Shown here piece after piece: positions 44,757-53,299 of a stretch of DNA of 64,000 nucleotides. The position numbers and the translations under genes are program-made. The notes under the pieces were generated by a model. That model worked only from the letters and a program-made list of their open reading frames with translations. It had not been told where the DNA came from and searched no databases. The first letter of the stretch is position 1. Every line of letters starts with the position of its first letter. Source of the stretch: Bacteroidaceae bacterium (GTDB lineage: Bacteria > Bacteroidota > Bacteroidia > Bacteroidales > Bacteroidaceae); NCBI GenBank assembly GCA_030843315.1, contig JAUUPT010000016.1, positions 1-64,000 of the forward strand. The letters run 5' to 3'.

Positions 44757-44923
44757 TTTACTTTTCATAAACTTCTGCGCAGTTTGTTTACGGTGCAAAG
44801 ATAAGCTATGACCTTAGGGACGAGTCAAGGAAATAATGAAGTTTTTCAAAAAAAAGTGTACCGTAAAAAAATTACGGGTTTAATTTATCTTAATGGGCAC
44901 TATCTTCCTTAAGCCCAGCCTAT

Positions 44924-45809
44924 CTATCCCAACTTCTCCAAATGATACTGCGTTCCCTTATAAGACTTCTTGCACGGTATATTCAGCTTCTGAAGCGTAC
45001 GTCCGAACTGTGCCACCTTATTGAGAGCCAGTTTTTCCTTCGTTTTCGTCTGCAAGTAGTTCATGATCTGCATGGCCGTGAGCCATTCGCCGTTCTCTGC
45101 CAAATCCACGGGACGAAAATAGCAATGGAAAAGCTGCTCCAACGGGCTGATTTGTTCGAATTCCTGATAGGTGCGCTTCAAAATCGCCTCGTCTTCATCG
45201 TCCAACCAATATCGCTCGCCATGATAGATGGCATCCATGGCCTGGGCATAGAGTTATTTGTAGTTGATGGTGACATTGGTCCGGATAGGTGCCGTTACTT
45301 CGATGCAGATAAAACGACGGCTGCTGCTGGGGTCGGTAAGCAAATCCTTCTGGTTGCTTGTACCGATGAAAGAAGCATACCGGCGTACTTCACAGATGGT
45401 ATTACCGTAGGGTTTCCGCAGATTGGCGGCGGGCTTCTGCAACAGATGTTTCAAGAATCCCTGCTGGCTGACGTTCACTTGGTCGAACTCGTCAATATTT
45501 ATCAGGAAGAAACGCCCCAAATAGCGTTCCGCCTCTTGCTTGCTCTTGAAGTCGAGGCTGTCCGTATAGCCGAAGCGAAGTTCGGGCGGCAAAAGTCTGC
45601 GGCAAAAGTTCCGCCTGCCGCTTCACGAATTCCACTTCATACCGGCCGGACAGCTTGTTCACTTCCAACTGTACCAGTCCGTTATAGTGTTTCATCCGCC
45701 GTTCGCCCTCTTTGGTGCGGCTATATTCCACGGCAGGATAGATGCGGGGCAGTTTGTCGATATGTTCGTATCGGGAGCGGGTGCCTTCCAATGCAAGCAT
45801 TTCTTCGGA
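44924..45809 (-). pseudogene. Decayed VirE/DUF3874-type P-loop protein
   Basis: The C-terminal third of a mobile-element-type helicase/primase-like protein (VirE-N plus DUF3874 type) is present in pieces. The start is missing (a TAA precedes LSEEMLALEG). The frame then shifts after RQAELLP because of a 13-base tandem duplication (GCGGCAAAAGT at 45586 and 45599). Removing one unit restores ELLPPELRFGYTD. Next, an in-frame TAA at 45256-45254 separates TINYK from LYAQAMDAIYHGERYW, probably once CAA. The rest, to YKGTQYHLEKLG, is intact. In Bacteroides this gene type is often next to an HU-like gene, as here. Confidence 0.8.
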
Positions 45810-45848
45810 CAGTTACCATTGTTTTTTTTGACAAATAAAGGCATTCCA

Positions 45849-45880
45849 TTTGCTTTATCCCTTAGTTTGTCATATCTTTG
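45849..45880 (+). promoter_or_regulatory. Strong promoter for the HU-like gene
   Basis: TTTG (45849-45852), a 20-base spacer, and TATCTTTG (45873-45880) match the Bacteroides consensus fully. The transcript would start near 45887, leaving a leader of about 215 bases before the ATG. Confidence 0.75.
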
Positions 45881-45895
45881 CCTTGTGTTTATAAA

Positions 45896-45981
45896 AGGCT
45901 CACTATTGTAGACAAATAAGCTCTCGGATATAAATAAATTGATTCATCAGTGTGAATAAATTTATTCACAATAGTGAGCCT
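45896..45981. repeat. Inverted repeats and palindrome in the HU-gene leader
   Basis: AGGCTCACTATTGT (45896-45909) is exactly complementary to ACAATAGTGAGCCT (45968-45981). Between them lies the perfect 20-base palindrome TGTGAATAAATTTATTCACA (45951-45970), overlapping the right arm. The leader RNA could fold in two competing ways; alternatively this is a small MITE-like insertion or an operator. Confidence 0.75.
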
Positions 45982-46102
45982 ATGATAAACAAAAGGGCTG
46001 AACACAGGAAACACCAAGGCCGGACAAAAGAAACACAAGGCTTTGGCACATCCGATATCAGCACTGAACTTAAGCAACACGTATCATTTAAAACCCAAAA
46101 CT

Positions 46103-46723
46103 ATGGCAATACTATTTGACTGGTATGAGGACCCGAAACCCTCTGAGAAACAAGAAAAAGAGAAAACCCTGCACCCGCGCATCAAGTTGAACGGCTCGAC
46201 GGGCACCGACGTGCTGCGCCGCCGTATCCAGGAGCGTTGCTCGCTGACGGAAACCGATGTTAGCGCCGTGCTCGATGCCCTCTCGCACATCATGGGCGAA
46301 GAACTTTCCGAAGGCAGGCAGGTGCACCTGGACGGCATCGGCTACTTCTACCCCTGCTTGACTTGCACCGAGCCGGTGACCGCCGATACCAAGCGGAAAA
46401 TAACAAAAGTGAAGTTGAAAGCTATCAAGTTCCGTGCAGATCAGGCGCTGAAAAATGAATTCGGCCCTCTCAAAGTGAAATGCCTGAGAGGAAGCTTGGA
46501 ATTCAAACGTTTGACCAATGAAGAGATTGACCGGCGACTGGCAAATTACTTCAAAACCCACCAATTCCTTAGAAGAACAGACTTCCAAAGCCTGTGCGGA
46601 ATGGTAAGAAGTACCGCCATGCGTCATCTTCGCCGACTGCGCAGTGAAGAAAAGCTGGAAAATGTGGGCGGACTGATGCAACCGATTTATGTACCCGGAA
46701 AGGGGTATTACGGTAATAATTAA
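46103..46723 (+). CDS. HU/IHF-like DNA-binding protein with C-terminal extension, 206 aa
   Basis: An HU-type domain covers about residues 25-125 (STGTDVLRRRIQERCSLTETDVSAVL, then LSEGRQVHLDGIGYFYP), as in the long Bacteroides HU-like family. The C-terminal 80 residues (TNEEIDRRLANYFKTHQFLRRTDFQ, then SLCGMVRSTAMRHLRRLRSE) look like a helical DNA-binding domain. The ATG at 46103 is chosen because the protein family starts MAILFDWYEDP; the frame is open 60 bases further up. It has its own consensus promoter and a structured leader. It is next to the decayed VirE-like gene, a common pairing. Confidence 0.82.
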   Translation: MAILFDWYEDPKPSEKQEKEKTLHPRIKLNGSTGTDVLRRRIQERCSLTETDVSAVLDALSHIMGEELSEGRQVHLDGIGYFYPCLTCTEPVTADTKRKITKVKLKAIKFRADQALKNEFGPLKVKCLRGSLEFKRLTNEEIDRRLANYFKTHQFLRRTDFQSLCGMVRSTAMRHLRRLRSEEKLENVGGLMQPIYVPGKGYYGNN

Positions 46724-46750
46724 CGCATTATCAGAATTTCAGCATAAAAT

Positions 46751-46782
46751 AGGTATGAGAGCAAACGTTTACTCTCATACCT
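46751..46782. terminator. Hairpin after the HU-like gene
   Basis: AGGTATGAGAGCAAAC and GTTTACTCTCATACCT form a 16-bp stem with one mismatch and no spacer. A further TATGAGAG copy lies at 46845. No T-run follows, so its role as a terminator is likely but not certain. Confidence 0.5.
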
Positions 46783-46886
46783 GCTATCAGGTTGCTCTCA
46801 TATCTTGAATTCCGATGAATAAGGGGATACGGAGATTTTATGAGGGTATGAGAGTAAAATGCGTTGCAACTTTTTTTGGGCTGAGC

Positions 46887-47306
46887 TCAATCGATGGTGA
46901 AGTCCTCCGAATGGAAGTTGGTATAATACCTACCGGAGATGGCTGTAAACTTCAGCACACAATAATCTGGATCGGTTACGCCCAGTGGGTAGTACATGGT
47001 GTCGCCTTCTCGCCATATCATTTCTTTGCTTTGGTTGTCCGTCAATACTTCCATGGTGCCGCAGAGCATGACACCGCGAAAGAAGCGGGCATTGCAAAAG
47101 TACATGCAGGCATGGTTGTTTGCCTGATATTGTGCTACACGCATGGACGAGGTGTTTGTTGTGAGGTAGATAGTTCTGATACCTTCCCTTTTTCGAGGTT
47201 GCAGCATGGCTTTGATGTTGGGAAAGCCATCTTTATCGACTGAACCGATAAAGGCTGTTTTCTGTTTGTCGATGATATTTCCTACGGTTTTTTCTGCGTC
47301 TCTCAT
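46887..47306 (-). CDS. Pyridoxamine-5'-phosphate oxidase-fold flavoprotein, 139 aa
   Basis: Split-barrel FMN-binding protein of the PNPOx-like/general stress protein 26 group: AFIGSVDKDGFPNIKAMLQPRKRE, then IYLTTNTSSMRVAQYQANNHACMYF and a final LKFTAISGRYY strand. Such small proteins bind FMN or F420-like cofactors, but the substrate cannot be inferred. A -7 box TACCTTTG read leftward (47348-47341) precedes it. It stands alone, leftward. Confidence 0.82.
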   Translation of the reverse strand: MRDAEKTVGNIIDKQKTAFIGSVDKDGFPNIKAMLQPRKREGIRTIYLTTNTSSMRVAQYQANNHACMYFCNARFFRGVMLCGTMEVLTDNQSKEMIWREGDTMYYPLGVTDPDYCVLKFTAISGRYYTNFHSEDFTID

Positions 47307-47421
47307 TGCTTTACTGTTTTATAGGGTTATTGAATGGATGCAAAGGTAGGGAGTGCTAGAGGCATTTGAGCAATAAAAAGGAAGGGAGAAATGTCACTTT
47401 TTACGGTTTTGTGTACTTGCT

Positions 47422-48297
47422 CTATGGTTTAAGCCTTTGCCGGTAAGAAAGTGGTGTCTCTTCTACGCATTGCCGGAAACTGCGTACAAAATAAGAGGCG
47501 GTTGAGAAGTGAAGCTCAAAAGCAATCTCGGAAACGGGAAGATCGGTATAAATGAGCAAGCGCTTTGCTTCGTCCATCACTTTATTGCGGATATACTGTT
47601 TGGCGCTGACGTTCAAGGCTGAGCTGACGACCTCGTTCAAGTAATTGGGGGTGATGCAGAGTTTGTCGGCATAATAGCGGACGGACTGCTGTTCTTTGAA
47701 GTGTGCGTTGACTAGCCGGATGAATTTGTCCAAATGATTGCTGTTCGCTTCTTTGTCCGTCTCTTGCGGTGGGGTGGCGGTGCGGTAAGCACGGCTTAGC
47801 AGCATGAGAGCTTCGTAGAGTAATGCTCGCAATACGTGTACGTCGTTCTGATGGTATGCATCGATTTCTTTTTTTATCTCGGATAGAAGTTGGAGCATTC
47901 GCGGGTATAGCTCGTCGGACAGATGCAGTTTGCAGGCAGTCTTTCCTGTTTGGAAGTAGGGAAGGTGCTGCACGAACAGAGGATCTTTGAAGAAGGAAGA
48001 CAGGAACTCATCTTCAAAAATCAACGCATAGCCGTTGGAGATGTGCCGGATGTCCCAGTTGCGTATCTCTCCCGGTTTGGAGAAGAACACGTCGCCGGGG
48101 GAGGCTTCGTACATCTGGTTATCGATGGAGAAAACACCTTCGCCCTGAGTAATGAAGGTGATGTCATAGTAGGTCAGAGTATGCACGGTGCTCCGGGTAA
48201 GGAACTTTTTGGTGTATTCCAGTTCTACGATGTCAATCAGAAGTTTGCTTCCATACTTCGTCTTGTAGAAGGTATATTGGGGTATGGTGTTTTTCAT
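47422..48297 (-). CDS. AraC family transcription regulator, 291 aa
   Basis: The N-terminal cupin domain (about 20-100, FITQGEGVFSIDNQMYEASPGDVFFSKPGE) binds a ligand. The C-terminal AraC double HTH (about 195-290) has VRYYADKLCITPNYLNEVVSSALN and PVSEIAFELHFSTASYFVRSFRQ. It is divergent from the DUF6132-DoxD genes, which it may control, though no operator was seen. Ligand unknown. Confidence 0.88.
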   Translation of the reverse strand: MKNTIPQYTFYKTKYGSKLLIDIVELEYTKKFLTRSTVHTLTYYDITFITQGEGVFSIDNQMYEASPGDVFFSKPGEIRNWDIRHISNGYALIFEDEFLSSFFKDPLFVQHLPYFQTGKTACKLHLSDELYPRMLQLLSEIKKEIDAYHQNDVHVLRALLYEALMLLSRAYRTATPPQETDKEANSNHLDKFIRLVNAHFKEQQSVRYYADKLCITPNYLNEVVSSALNVSAKQYIRNKVMDEAKRLLIYTDLPVSEIAFELHFSTASYFVRSFRQCVEETPLSYRQRLKP

Positions 48298-48331
48298 CGA
48301 AAGAATCTTTTAGGAATAAAGTTGTTTGAGG

Positions 48332-48362
48332 CAAAGATAATTAAATACTATTAGTGGACAAA
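48332..48362 (-). promoter_or_regulatory. Promoter of the AraC regulator
   Basis: Read leftward: TTTG (48362-48359), a 19-base spacer, TATCTTTG (48339-48332). A full consensus match 35 bases before the ATG. Confidence 0.7.
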
Positions 48363-48470
48363 TTTAAAGTTGATTCGTTAAAATATGATTCTCTTAGCCG
48401 TATCGTGTGAATTAATGTTGTATTTATAGATAATTCTACAAGGAATTATTTTCCATTGGAAATAAAATAA

Positions 48471-48478
48471 TATGTTTG
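48471..48478 (+). promoter_or_regulatory. -7 box for the DUF6132-DoxD operon
   Basis: TATGTTTG fits TAnnTTTG, 42 bases before the ATG at 48521. The -33 region is weak. Confidence 0.45.
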
Positions 48479-48520
48479 CATTGTTTTATCAGAATGATAA
48501 CAATTTAAACTGAATAAAAA

Positions 48521-48748
48521 ATGGGAACGAGTATGTTGAAAGCCTTTTTTAGAAAGTATTGGCCTGTACTGTTGGGAGTGGCAGTCGGTGCAATTGCGGG
48601 TTATTTATATTGGAGATATGTAGGTTGTACTACCGGTAGCTGTCCTATTACTTCTTCTCCCGTCAACAGTTCCTTGTGGGGAGCCGTCATGGGAGGATTG
48701 TTGGGAAGTATCATACGGCCGGAATCGCGAGTGAAAAATAATCAATAA
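48521..48748 (+). CDS. DUF6132-like two-helix membrane protein, 75 aa
   Basis: Two hydrophobic segments, VLLGVAVGAIAGYLYWRYV (around 16-34) and LWGAVMGGLLGSIIRP (around 52-67), with a conserved CTTGSCPITSSP between them (two cysteines five residues apart). Short proteins of this type are often next to rhodanese or thiosulfate-related genes, and here next to a DoxD-like gene, so a link to sulfur or thiol chemistry at the membrane is likely but unproven. Confidence 0.75.
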   Translation: MGTSMLKAFFRKYWPVLLGVAVGAIAGYLYWRYVGCTTGSCPITSSPVNSSLWGAVMGGLLGSIIRPESRVKNNQ

Positions 48749-48760
48749 GTATTTATAGCA

Positions 48761-49789
48761 ATGGAACAAAATGTAGCAACAAAACGTGTATTCAACTTTT
48801 CGGGGATGTTTGCACTTGCCCTCCGGCTGGTGGTTGGTTGGACTTATTTCTCGGCGTTTTGGAGACGCCTCGTGTTGGAAAATAAATTAGTAGAAGACGC
48901 ACCGGGTTATATCGGAGAGAAATTCAATCATTTCCTTCCGAATGCTTTGGGCATTAAACCGCTTATCGAATATCTGGTGACGACACCGGATGTATTGTGG
49001 TGGTCGATGGTGGCTTTTACTATTATTGAAGGGATAGTGGGGCTGTTGTTCATGCTGGGATATTTCACCCGGTTGGCCAGTATAGGAGTGATTGCTCTTG
49101 CAGGTGGCATCTTGCTAGGATCGGGCTGGATAGGTTCCACTTGCCTGGACGAATGGCAGATAGGTGTACTGGGTGTTGCGGCAGGTTTTACTGTGTTTCT
49201 GGCCGGAGGAGGGTATTACTCGCTCGACCGCATTTGGATGTCGAAAACGCCTTGGTTCAATAAACGCAAGTGGTATCCGTGGATAGCGTCCGGTGAACTG
49301 ACGATAAAGGACAATGCTTTGAAGAAGTTGGCAGTTGCGGGTAGCATAGCCATCCTTTTCCTCGCTTTGTTTACCAACCAGGTGTTTCATGGTGGAGTAT
49401 GGGGTAAGTTGCATAATAAATCGGTAAAACCGAGAATTGAAATTGTTGATGCGAATTTGCAAAATGGCAAACTTCAGTTTTCCTTGTCTCGGGTAGAGGG
49501 AATCGATGTTTATGGTTCTTTCCTGATAGGCATTACGTTGCAAGATGCCGAAGGTAAGGAGGTTGTCAATCTGGATATGGATGATTTGTCCCATTTCCCG
49601 GCTGAGAATATTCATAATAAGTATATTGCCAAAGTTGCGGCCGGAAAGCACAGTTTGGTCATTCCGTTGGGGGCGAAAGCAACCCTCGATATCGTTGACG
49701 ATGCATTGACAACCCTCCCCGAAGGAGTTTATAAATTGGTGCTGACGGATATCAGTGGGCAGACTTGGGAGGCGGATATCACAAAATGA
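48761..49789 (+). CDS. DoxD/DoxA-type thiosulfate:quinone oxidoreductase subunit-like membrane protein, 342 aa
   Basis: The N-terminal half has four membrane segments of the DoxX/DoxD type (ALALRLVVGWTYFSAFWRR, FTIIEGIVGLLFMLGYFTR, IGVIALAGGILLGSGW, GVLGVAAGFTVFLAGGGYYS). A fifth segment is near residue 195. The C-terminal half (about 220-342) is a soluble beta domain like DoxA. In the archaeon Acidianus these are two subunits of thiosulfate:quinone oxidoreductase; here they are fused. It lies 12 bases after the DUF6132-like gene. Whether it oxidises thiosulfate in an anaerobe is unknown. Confidence 0.8.
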   Translation: MEQNVATKRVFNFSGMFALALRLVVGWTYFSAFWRRLVLENKLVEDAPGYIGEKFNHFLPNALGIKPLIEYLVTTPDVLWWSMVAFTIIEGIVGLLFMLGYFTRLASIGVIALAGGILLGSGWIGSTCLDEWQIGVLGVAAGFTVFLAGGGYYSLDRIWMSKTPWFNKRKWYPWIASGELTIKDNALKKLAVAGSIAILFLALFTNQVFHGGVWGKLHNKSVKPRIEIVDANLQNGKLQFSLSRVEGIDVYGSFLIGITLQDAEGKEVVNLDMDDLSHFPAENIHNKYIAKVAAGKHSLVIPLGAKATLDIVDDALTTLPEGVYKLVLTDISGQTWEADITK

Positions 49790-49804
49790 AGTGAGGCACA
49801 AGAT

Positions 49805-50329
49805 TTAATATAGAAGATAGCCTGCAACTCCTGCCAATATAATCAGCAGAATAGGATGTAGGTTCCACTTCCATGTGACGCCAAAAGCTGCCGCAAAGAT
49901 CAGTATGCTTTTATAATCAATGAAATTTTCTTTGTTCATCAGCAATAGGGCGGCGGCAGCTATCAATGATACAGACATGGGCAGCAATCCGGACATTGCT
50001 GCCTTAATGTATTTATTGTCCTTGCATTTCACAAAGAAATAAGAGATGAACAACACCAGTATGAATGAAGGCAGGCAGACTGCCACCGTTGCCGCTACGG
50101 CTCCCCACACGCTTTGCGTCACTGCATATCCTACGTAGGTTGCACTGTTGATGCCTATCGGGCCGGGTGTCATCTGCGAAATGGCCACCACATCGGTGAA
50201 TTGTTGCAAGGTGAGCCAATGATGATGATCTACCACCTCATACTGGATGAGTGACAGCATGGCGTATCCGCCTCCGAAGCCGAAAGTGCCGATTTTGAGA
50301 TATACTAAAATTAATTGCCAGTAGATCAT
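49805..50329 (-). CDS. Chromate transporter family protein, second half of a split pair, 174 aa
   Basis: One short CHR-domain protein: FGFGGGYAMLSLIQYEVV and VVAISQMTPGPIGINSATYVGYA are the conserved CHR motifs, followed by several membrane helices. Its ATG overlaps the stop of the other half by 4 bases. Short CHR proteins work as pairs with opposite topology. Known members export chromate; in gut anaerobes the real substrate is uncertain. Confidence 0.87.
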   Translation of the reverse strand: MIYWQLILVYLKIGTFGFGGGYAMLSLIQYEVVDHHHWLTLQQFTDVVAISQMTPGPIGINSATYVGYAVTQSVWGAVAATVAVCLPSFILVLFISYFFVKCKDNKYIKAAMSGLLPMSVSLIAAAALLLMNKENFIDYKSILIFAAAFGVTWKWNLHPILLIILAGVAGYLLY

Positions 50330-50877
50330 GCTTGTAATTTCTTTAGTTTATCTTTTAACCATAATGTGTAGACCATTCCTCCCGCAATCCCTGCCAGAAC
50401 AATGTAGACAGGCGATAGCCTGAATTGCCAAATGAGTACGGCGGCTATGGCGGGAAGTATCAGTTGCCAGTACTTCAGTTTCAAAGCCCGTGCAGCCGAT
50501 ATACACGGAATGACTATCAAAGCTACTACTGCCGGACGGATACCGTTGAATATGCGTCTCATTACCTGATTATCCTGATAATGAGTAAAGAACATCGCTA
50601 TCAGCATCATAATGACAAAGGAGGGGAGGATAGTGGCAAGTGCACACACCAAACTTCCTTTTACTTTATGCAGCTTATAGCCCACAAAGATGGATATGTT
50701 TACCGCAAAAACACCGGGTAGGGACTGGGTCAATGCAAACATCTCCATAAAATCTTCTTTACTCATCCACTTCTTTTTTACGATTTCGCGCTCTATGAGA
50801 GGTATCATGGCATATCCGCCACCGATAGTAAACATTCCTATCTTGGCAAATGTCAGAAATAGCAGCAAATATTTCAT
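50326..50877 (-). CDS. Chromate transporter family protein, first half of a split pair, 183 aa
   Basis: Short CHR-domain membrane protein with FTIGGGYAMIPLIEREIV and MFALTQSLPGVFAVNISIFVGYK, then four to five helices. It is translationally coupled to the second half (ATGA overlap) and is divergent from the GNAT-PAPS reductase operon. Confidence 0.87.
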   Translation of the reverse strand: MKYLLLFLTFAKIGMFTIGGGYAMIPLIEREIVKKKWMSKEDFMEMFALTQSLPGVFAVNISIFVGYKLHKVKGSLVCALATILPSFVIMMLIAMFFTHYQDNQVMRRIFNGIRPAVVALIVIPCISAARALKLKYWQLILPAIAAVLIWQFRLSPVYIVLAGIAGGMVYTLWLKDKLKKLQA

Positions 50878-51070
50878 CGTTTATTTCTTCGGGTTACTTT
50901 CCTATTGCAAAGGAACCCAATATAATCAACATATACAAGTTGGCAGATAATATTTATTTATTAATATTTTATATTTGGTTGCTTTATTCTTAAATCTATT
51001 TAAAAGGTGAATACTTAGACCTAATAAACCTTTATATTTAACACCTAATTACAAAATAGCAGATATTGAT

Positions 51071-51466
51071 ATGATACAGATCGTACAACTGAAAGGAACG
51101 GAGAAGCAGCTATATAAGCTTGTAGCCCCTTTAACCATGAGCCCGGAGGTGCTGAAGCAGAACTATAATTATCCATTTCGCACTTCGGAAGATTATATCT
51201 GGTTCATTGCTCTGGATAATAAACATGTTGTTGGCTTTATTCCGGTAGAAAACAAGAGGAATGAGCATATTATCAATAACTATTATGTCAAAGAAAAGAA
51301 CGTTGACACACTGAAAATACTGTTAGAAACAGTGATTGAAGTGTTGGGCGGGAATGCTAATCTAACCGCTATCAGCTTCCTTGAAGATAGAACTGTTTTT
51401 GAAGAACTGGGATTCTCGGAAGAGAAGATATGGACCCGTTATATAAAAATGAAGAAAGATAAATGA
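51071..51466 (+). CDS. GNAT-like acetyltransferase-fold protein, 131 aa
   Basis: Small alpha/beta protein with strands and helices in GNAT order: IWFIALDNKHVVGFIPVENK, then IINNYYVKEKNVDTLKILLETVIEVL and a C-terminal FEELGFSEEKIWTRYIKM. The usual acetyl-CoA loop (Q/RxxGxG/A) is not clear, so it may be a degenerate or binding-only member. Its stop overlaps the next ATG by 4 bases, so it is coupled to the PAPS reductase-like gene and is probably functionally linked to it. Confidence 0.6.
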   Translation: MIQIVQLKGTEKQLYKLVAPLTMSPEVLKQNYNYPFRTSEDYIWFIALDNKHVVGFIPVENKRNEHIINNYYVKEKNVDTLKILLETVIEVLGGNANLTAISFLEDRTVFEELGFSEEKIWTRYIKMKKDK

Positions 51467-52758
51467 TTATGGATACACCCAAGAATGTGTATGATCTGGC
51501 ACAAGAGCGTCTTGATATCCTTTTTAGGGAGTTTGATACGATATGTATTTCCTTCTCCGGAGGAAAAGACAGCGGTGTGTTGCTGAATTTGTGTATAGAC
51601 TATGTTCGCCGGAATAACCTGAACCGTAAGTTGTGCGTCTTTCATATGGATTATGAGATACAGTACAGTATGACTATCGATTACGTGGACCGTATCCTGG
51701 AGGCAAATAAAGACATCCTGGAGGTGTACCGTGTCTGTGTGCCTTTCCGGGTAACGACTTGTACGTCGATGTATCAAAGCTATTGGCGTCCGTGGCAGGA
51801 TGATTTGAAGGAGATTTGGGTGAGGGACATGCCGAAAGACTGCATGACCAAAGAAGCATTTCCCTTTTATACCCAGGAAATGTGGGATTACGAGTTTCAG
51901 ATGCACTTTGCCAAGTGGCTGCATCAGAAGAAAGATGGAGTGCGTTCTTGCTTTCTTATCGGCATACGTACGCAGGAGAGCTTTAATCGTTGGCGCAGCA
52001 TCCACTTGAACCGGAAGTACCAGATGTATCATAACTATCGCTGGACTTCCAAAATCGGTAATGATATCTATAACGCCTATCCCATTTACGACTGGAAAAC
52101 CACGGATATCTGGACAGCCAACGGAAAGTTTGGTTTCGACTACAACCATCTGTATGACTTGTACTACAAAGCCGGTGTCAATATCGAACGCCAACGGGTG
52201 GCGAGCCCTTTCCTTTGCGAAGCCCAAGAGAGCCTCCGTTTGTATCGCGTTATTGATCCTAATACCTGGGGAAAGATGATAGGACGTGTCAACGGTGTGA
52301 ATTTTACCGGTATTTATGGAGGTACCCGCGCTATGGGATGGCAGAATGTGCGCCTCCCCGAGGGGTATACCTGGAAAGGCTTTATGCAGTTCCTGCTATC
52401 TACGCTACCCGAGGATACCAGAAGGAACTATCTGAAAAAGCTGACCGTCAGCATTGAGTTCTGGCGTACCAAAGGCGGTTGCCTCAGTGATGTTACTATA
52501 CAGAAACTAGTAAATGCCGGTATTTCTATTGAAGTGATGAATAACACAAATTATAAAACCCATAAGAAACCTGTGCGTATGGACTATCTGGATGATATCG
52601 ACATCTCCGAATTCCGGGAAATACCTACTTATAAACGAATGTGCATTTGCATCCTGAAGAATGACCATGCCTGCAAATACATGGGTTTTGCCCTTAATAA
52701 AGAGGAAGCATATAAACGAGACAAGATAATGGAACAATTCAAAAATATGATGTTATGA
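51463..52758 (+). CDS. PAPS reductase-family protein with DUF3440 (IbrA-like), 431 aa
   Basis: An adenine nucleotide alpha hydrolase fold with the PP-loop motif ISFSGGKDSGV (about 30-40), as in PAPS reductases and DndC, and a C-terminal DUF3440-type region (about 270-431) with cysteines in CICILKNDHACKYMG. E. coli IbrA has this layout and works with ParB-like IbrB to affect expression of immunoglobulin-binding proteins; the chemistry is unknown. It is coupled to the upstream GNAT-like gene and the downstream ParB-like gene by 4-base overlaps. Confidence 0.85.
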   Translation: MIMDTPKNVYDLAQERLDILFREFDTICISFSGGKDSGVLLNLCIDYVRRNNLNRKLCVFHMDYEIQYSMTIDYVDRILEANKDILEVYRVCVPFRVTTCTSMYQSYWRPWQDDLKEIWVRDMPKDCMTKEAFPFYTQEMWDYEFQMHFAKWLHQKKDGVRSCFLIGIRTQESFNRWRSIHLNRKYQMYHNYRWTSKIGNDIYNAYPIYDWKTTDIWTANGKFGFDYNHLYDLYYKAGVNIERQRVASPFLCEAQESLRLYRVIDPNTWGKMIGRVNGVNFTGIYGGTRAMGWQNVRLPEGYTWKGFMQFLLSTLPEDTRRNYLKKLTVSIEFWRTKGGCLSDVTIQKLVNAGISIEVMNNTNYKTHKKPVRMDYLDDIDISEFREIPTYKRMCICILKNDHACKYMGFALNKEEAYKRDKIMEQFKNMML

Positions 52759-53288
52759 GTGTAGATAAGAGCCCTGTATATAATGTAAAAGCCATTTCCG
52801 TGGATAAGATACAAGCAAACGACTACAACCCGAATGTAGTAGCTCCGCCCGAAATGAAGCTTTTGGAACTTTCCATCTGGGAAGATGGCTTTACCATGCC
52901 ATGCGTTTGCTATTATGATGAAGAAACGGACCGTTATATTTTGGTAGACGGTTTCCATCGCTATCAGATACTGAAAACGTCTAAAAGAATCTATCAGCGT
53001 GAAAACGGGCTGCTTCCCGTGGTGGTGATTGATAAGGAACTGTCCAATCGCATGGCGTCCACCATCCGCCACAACCGTGCCCGTGGCGCACATAATATTG
53101 AGTTGATGTGCAGCATTGTAGCAGAACTCGATAGAGCAGGCATGTCGGACGAATGGATCATGAAAAATATTGGTATGGATCGTGACGAAGTATTACGTCT
53201 GAAACAAATATCCGGTTTAGCCGATTTATTTGCGAACAAGGATTTTAGCATTCCGGATAAGAAAGAAGAGTCTATAGCCGATAAATAA
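52755..53288 (+). CDS. ParB/sulfiredoxin-fold protein (IbrB-like), 177 aa
   Basis: N-terminal ParB/Srx domain: VDKIQANDYNPNVVAPPEMK, then YILVDGFHRYQIL and TIRHNRARGAHN. The C-terminal helices (NIELMCSIVAELDRAGMSDEWIMKNIG) resemble the ParB HTH region. It pairs with the PAPS reductase-like gene, as IbrB does with IbrA. ParB-fold proteins bind nucleotides, so a joint nucleotide- or nucleic acid-modifying reaction is possible, but this is inference. A terminator follows. Confidence 0.85.
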   Translation: MSVDKSPVYNVKAISVDKIQANDYNPNVVAPPEMKLLELSIWEDGFTMPCVCYYDEETDRYILVDGFHRYQILKTSKRIYQRENGLLPVVVIDKELSNRMASTIRHNRARGAHNIELMCSIVAELDRAGMSDEWIMKNIGMDRDEVLRLKQISGLADLFANKDFSIPDKKEESIADK

Positions 53289-53299
53289 ACGCATTTTTA

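Noticed and set aside
45896..45981. Invertible promoter flanked by the 14-bp repeats
   Set aside because: The enclosed 58 bases contain no TAnnTTTG box and the promoter lies outside the repeats, so inversion would not switch it; kept only as an alternative.
46815..47243. 142-codon rightward frame opposite the PNPOx-like gene
   Set aside because: It is the antisense shadow of a clear FMN-binding family gene.
51071..53288. Dnd phosphorothioation system
   Set aside because: Only the PP-loop protein resembles DndC; no DndA, DndD, DndE or restriction genes are present.
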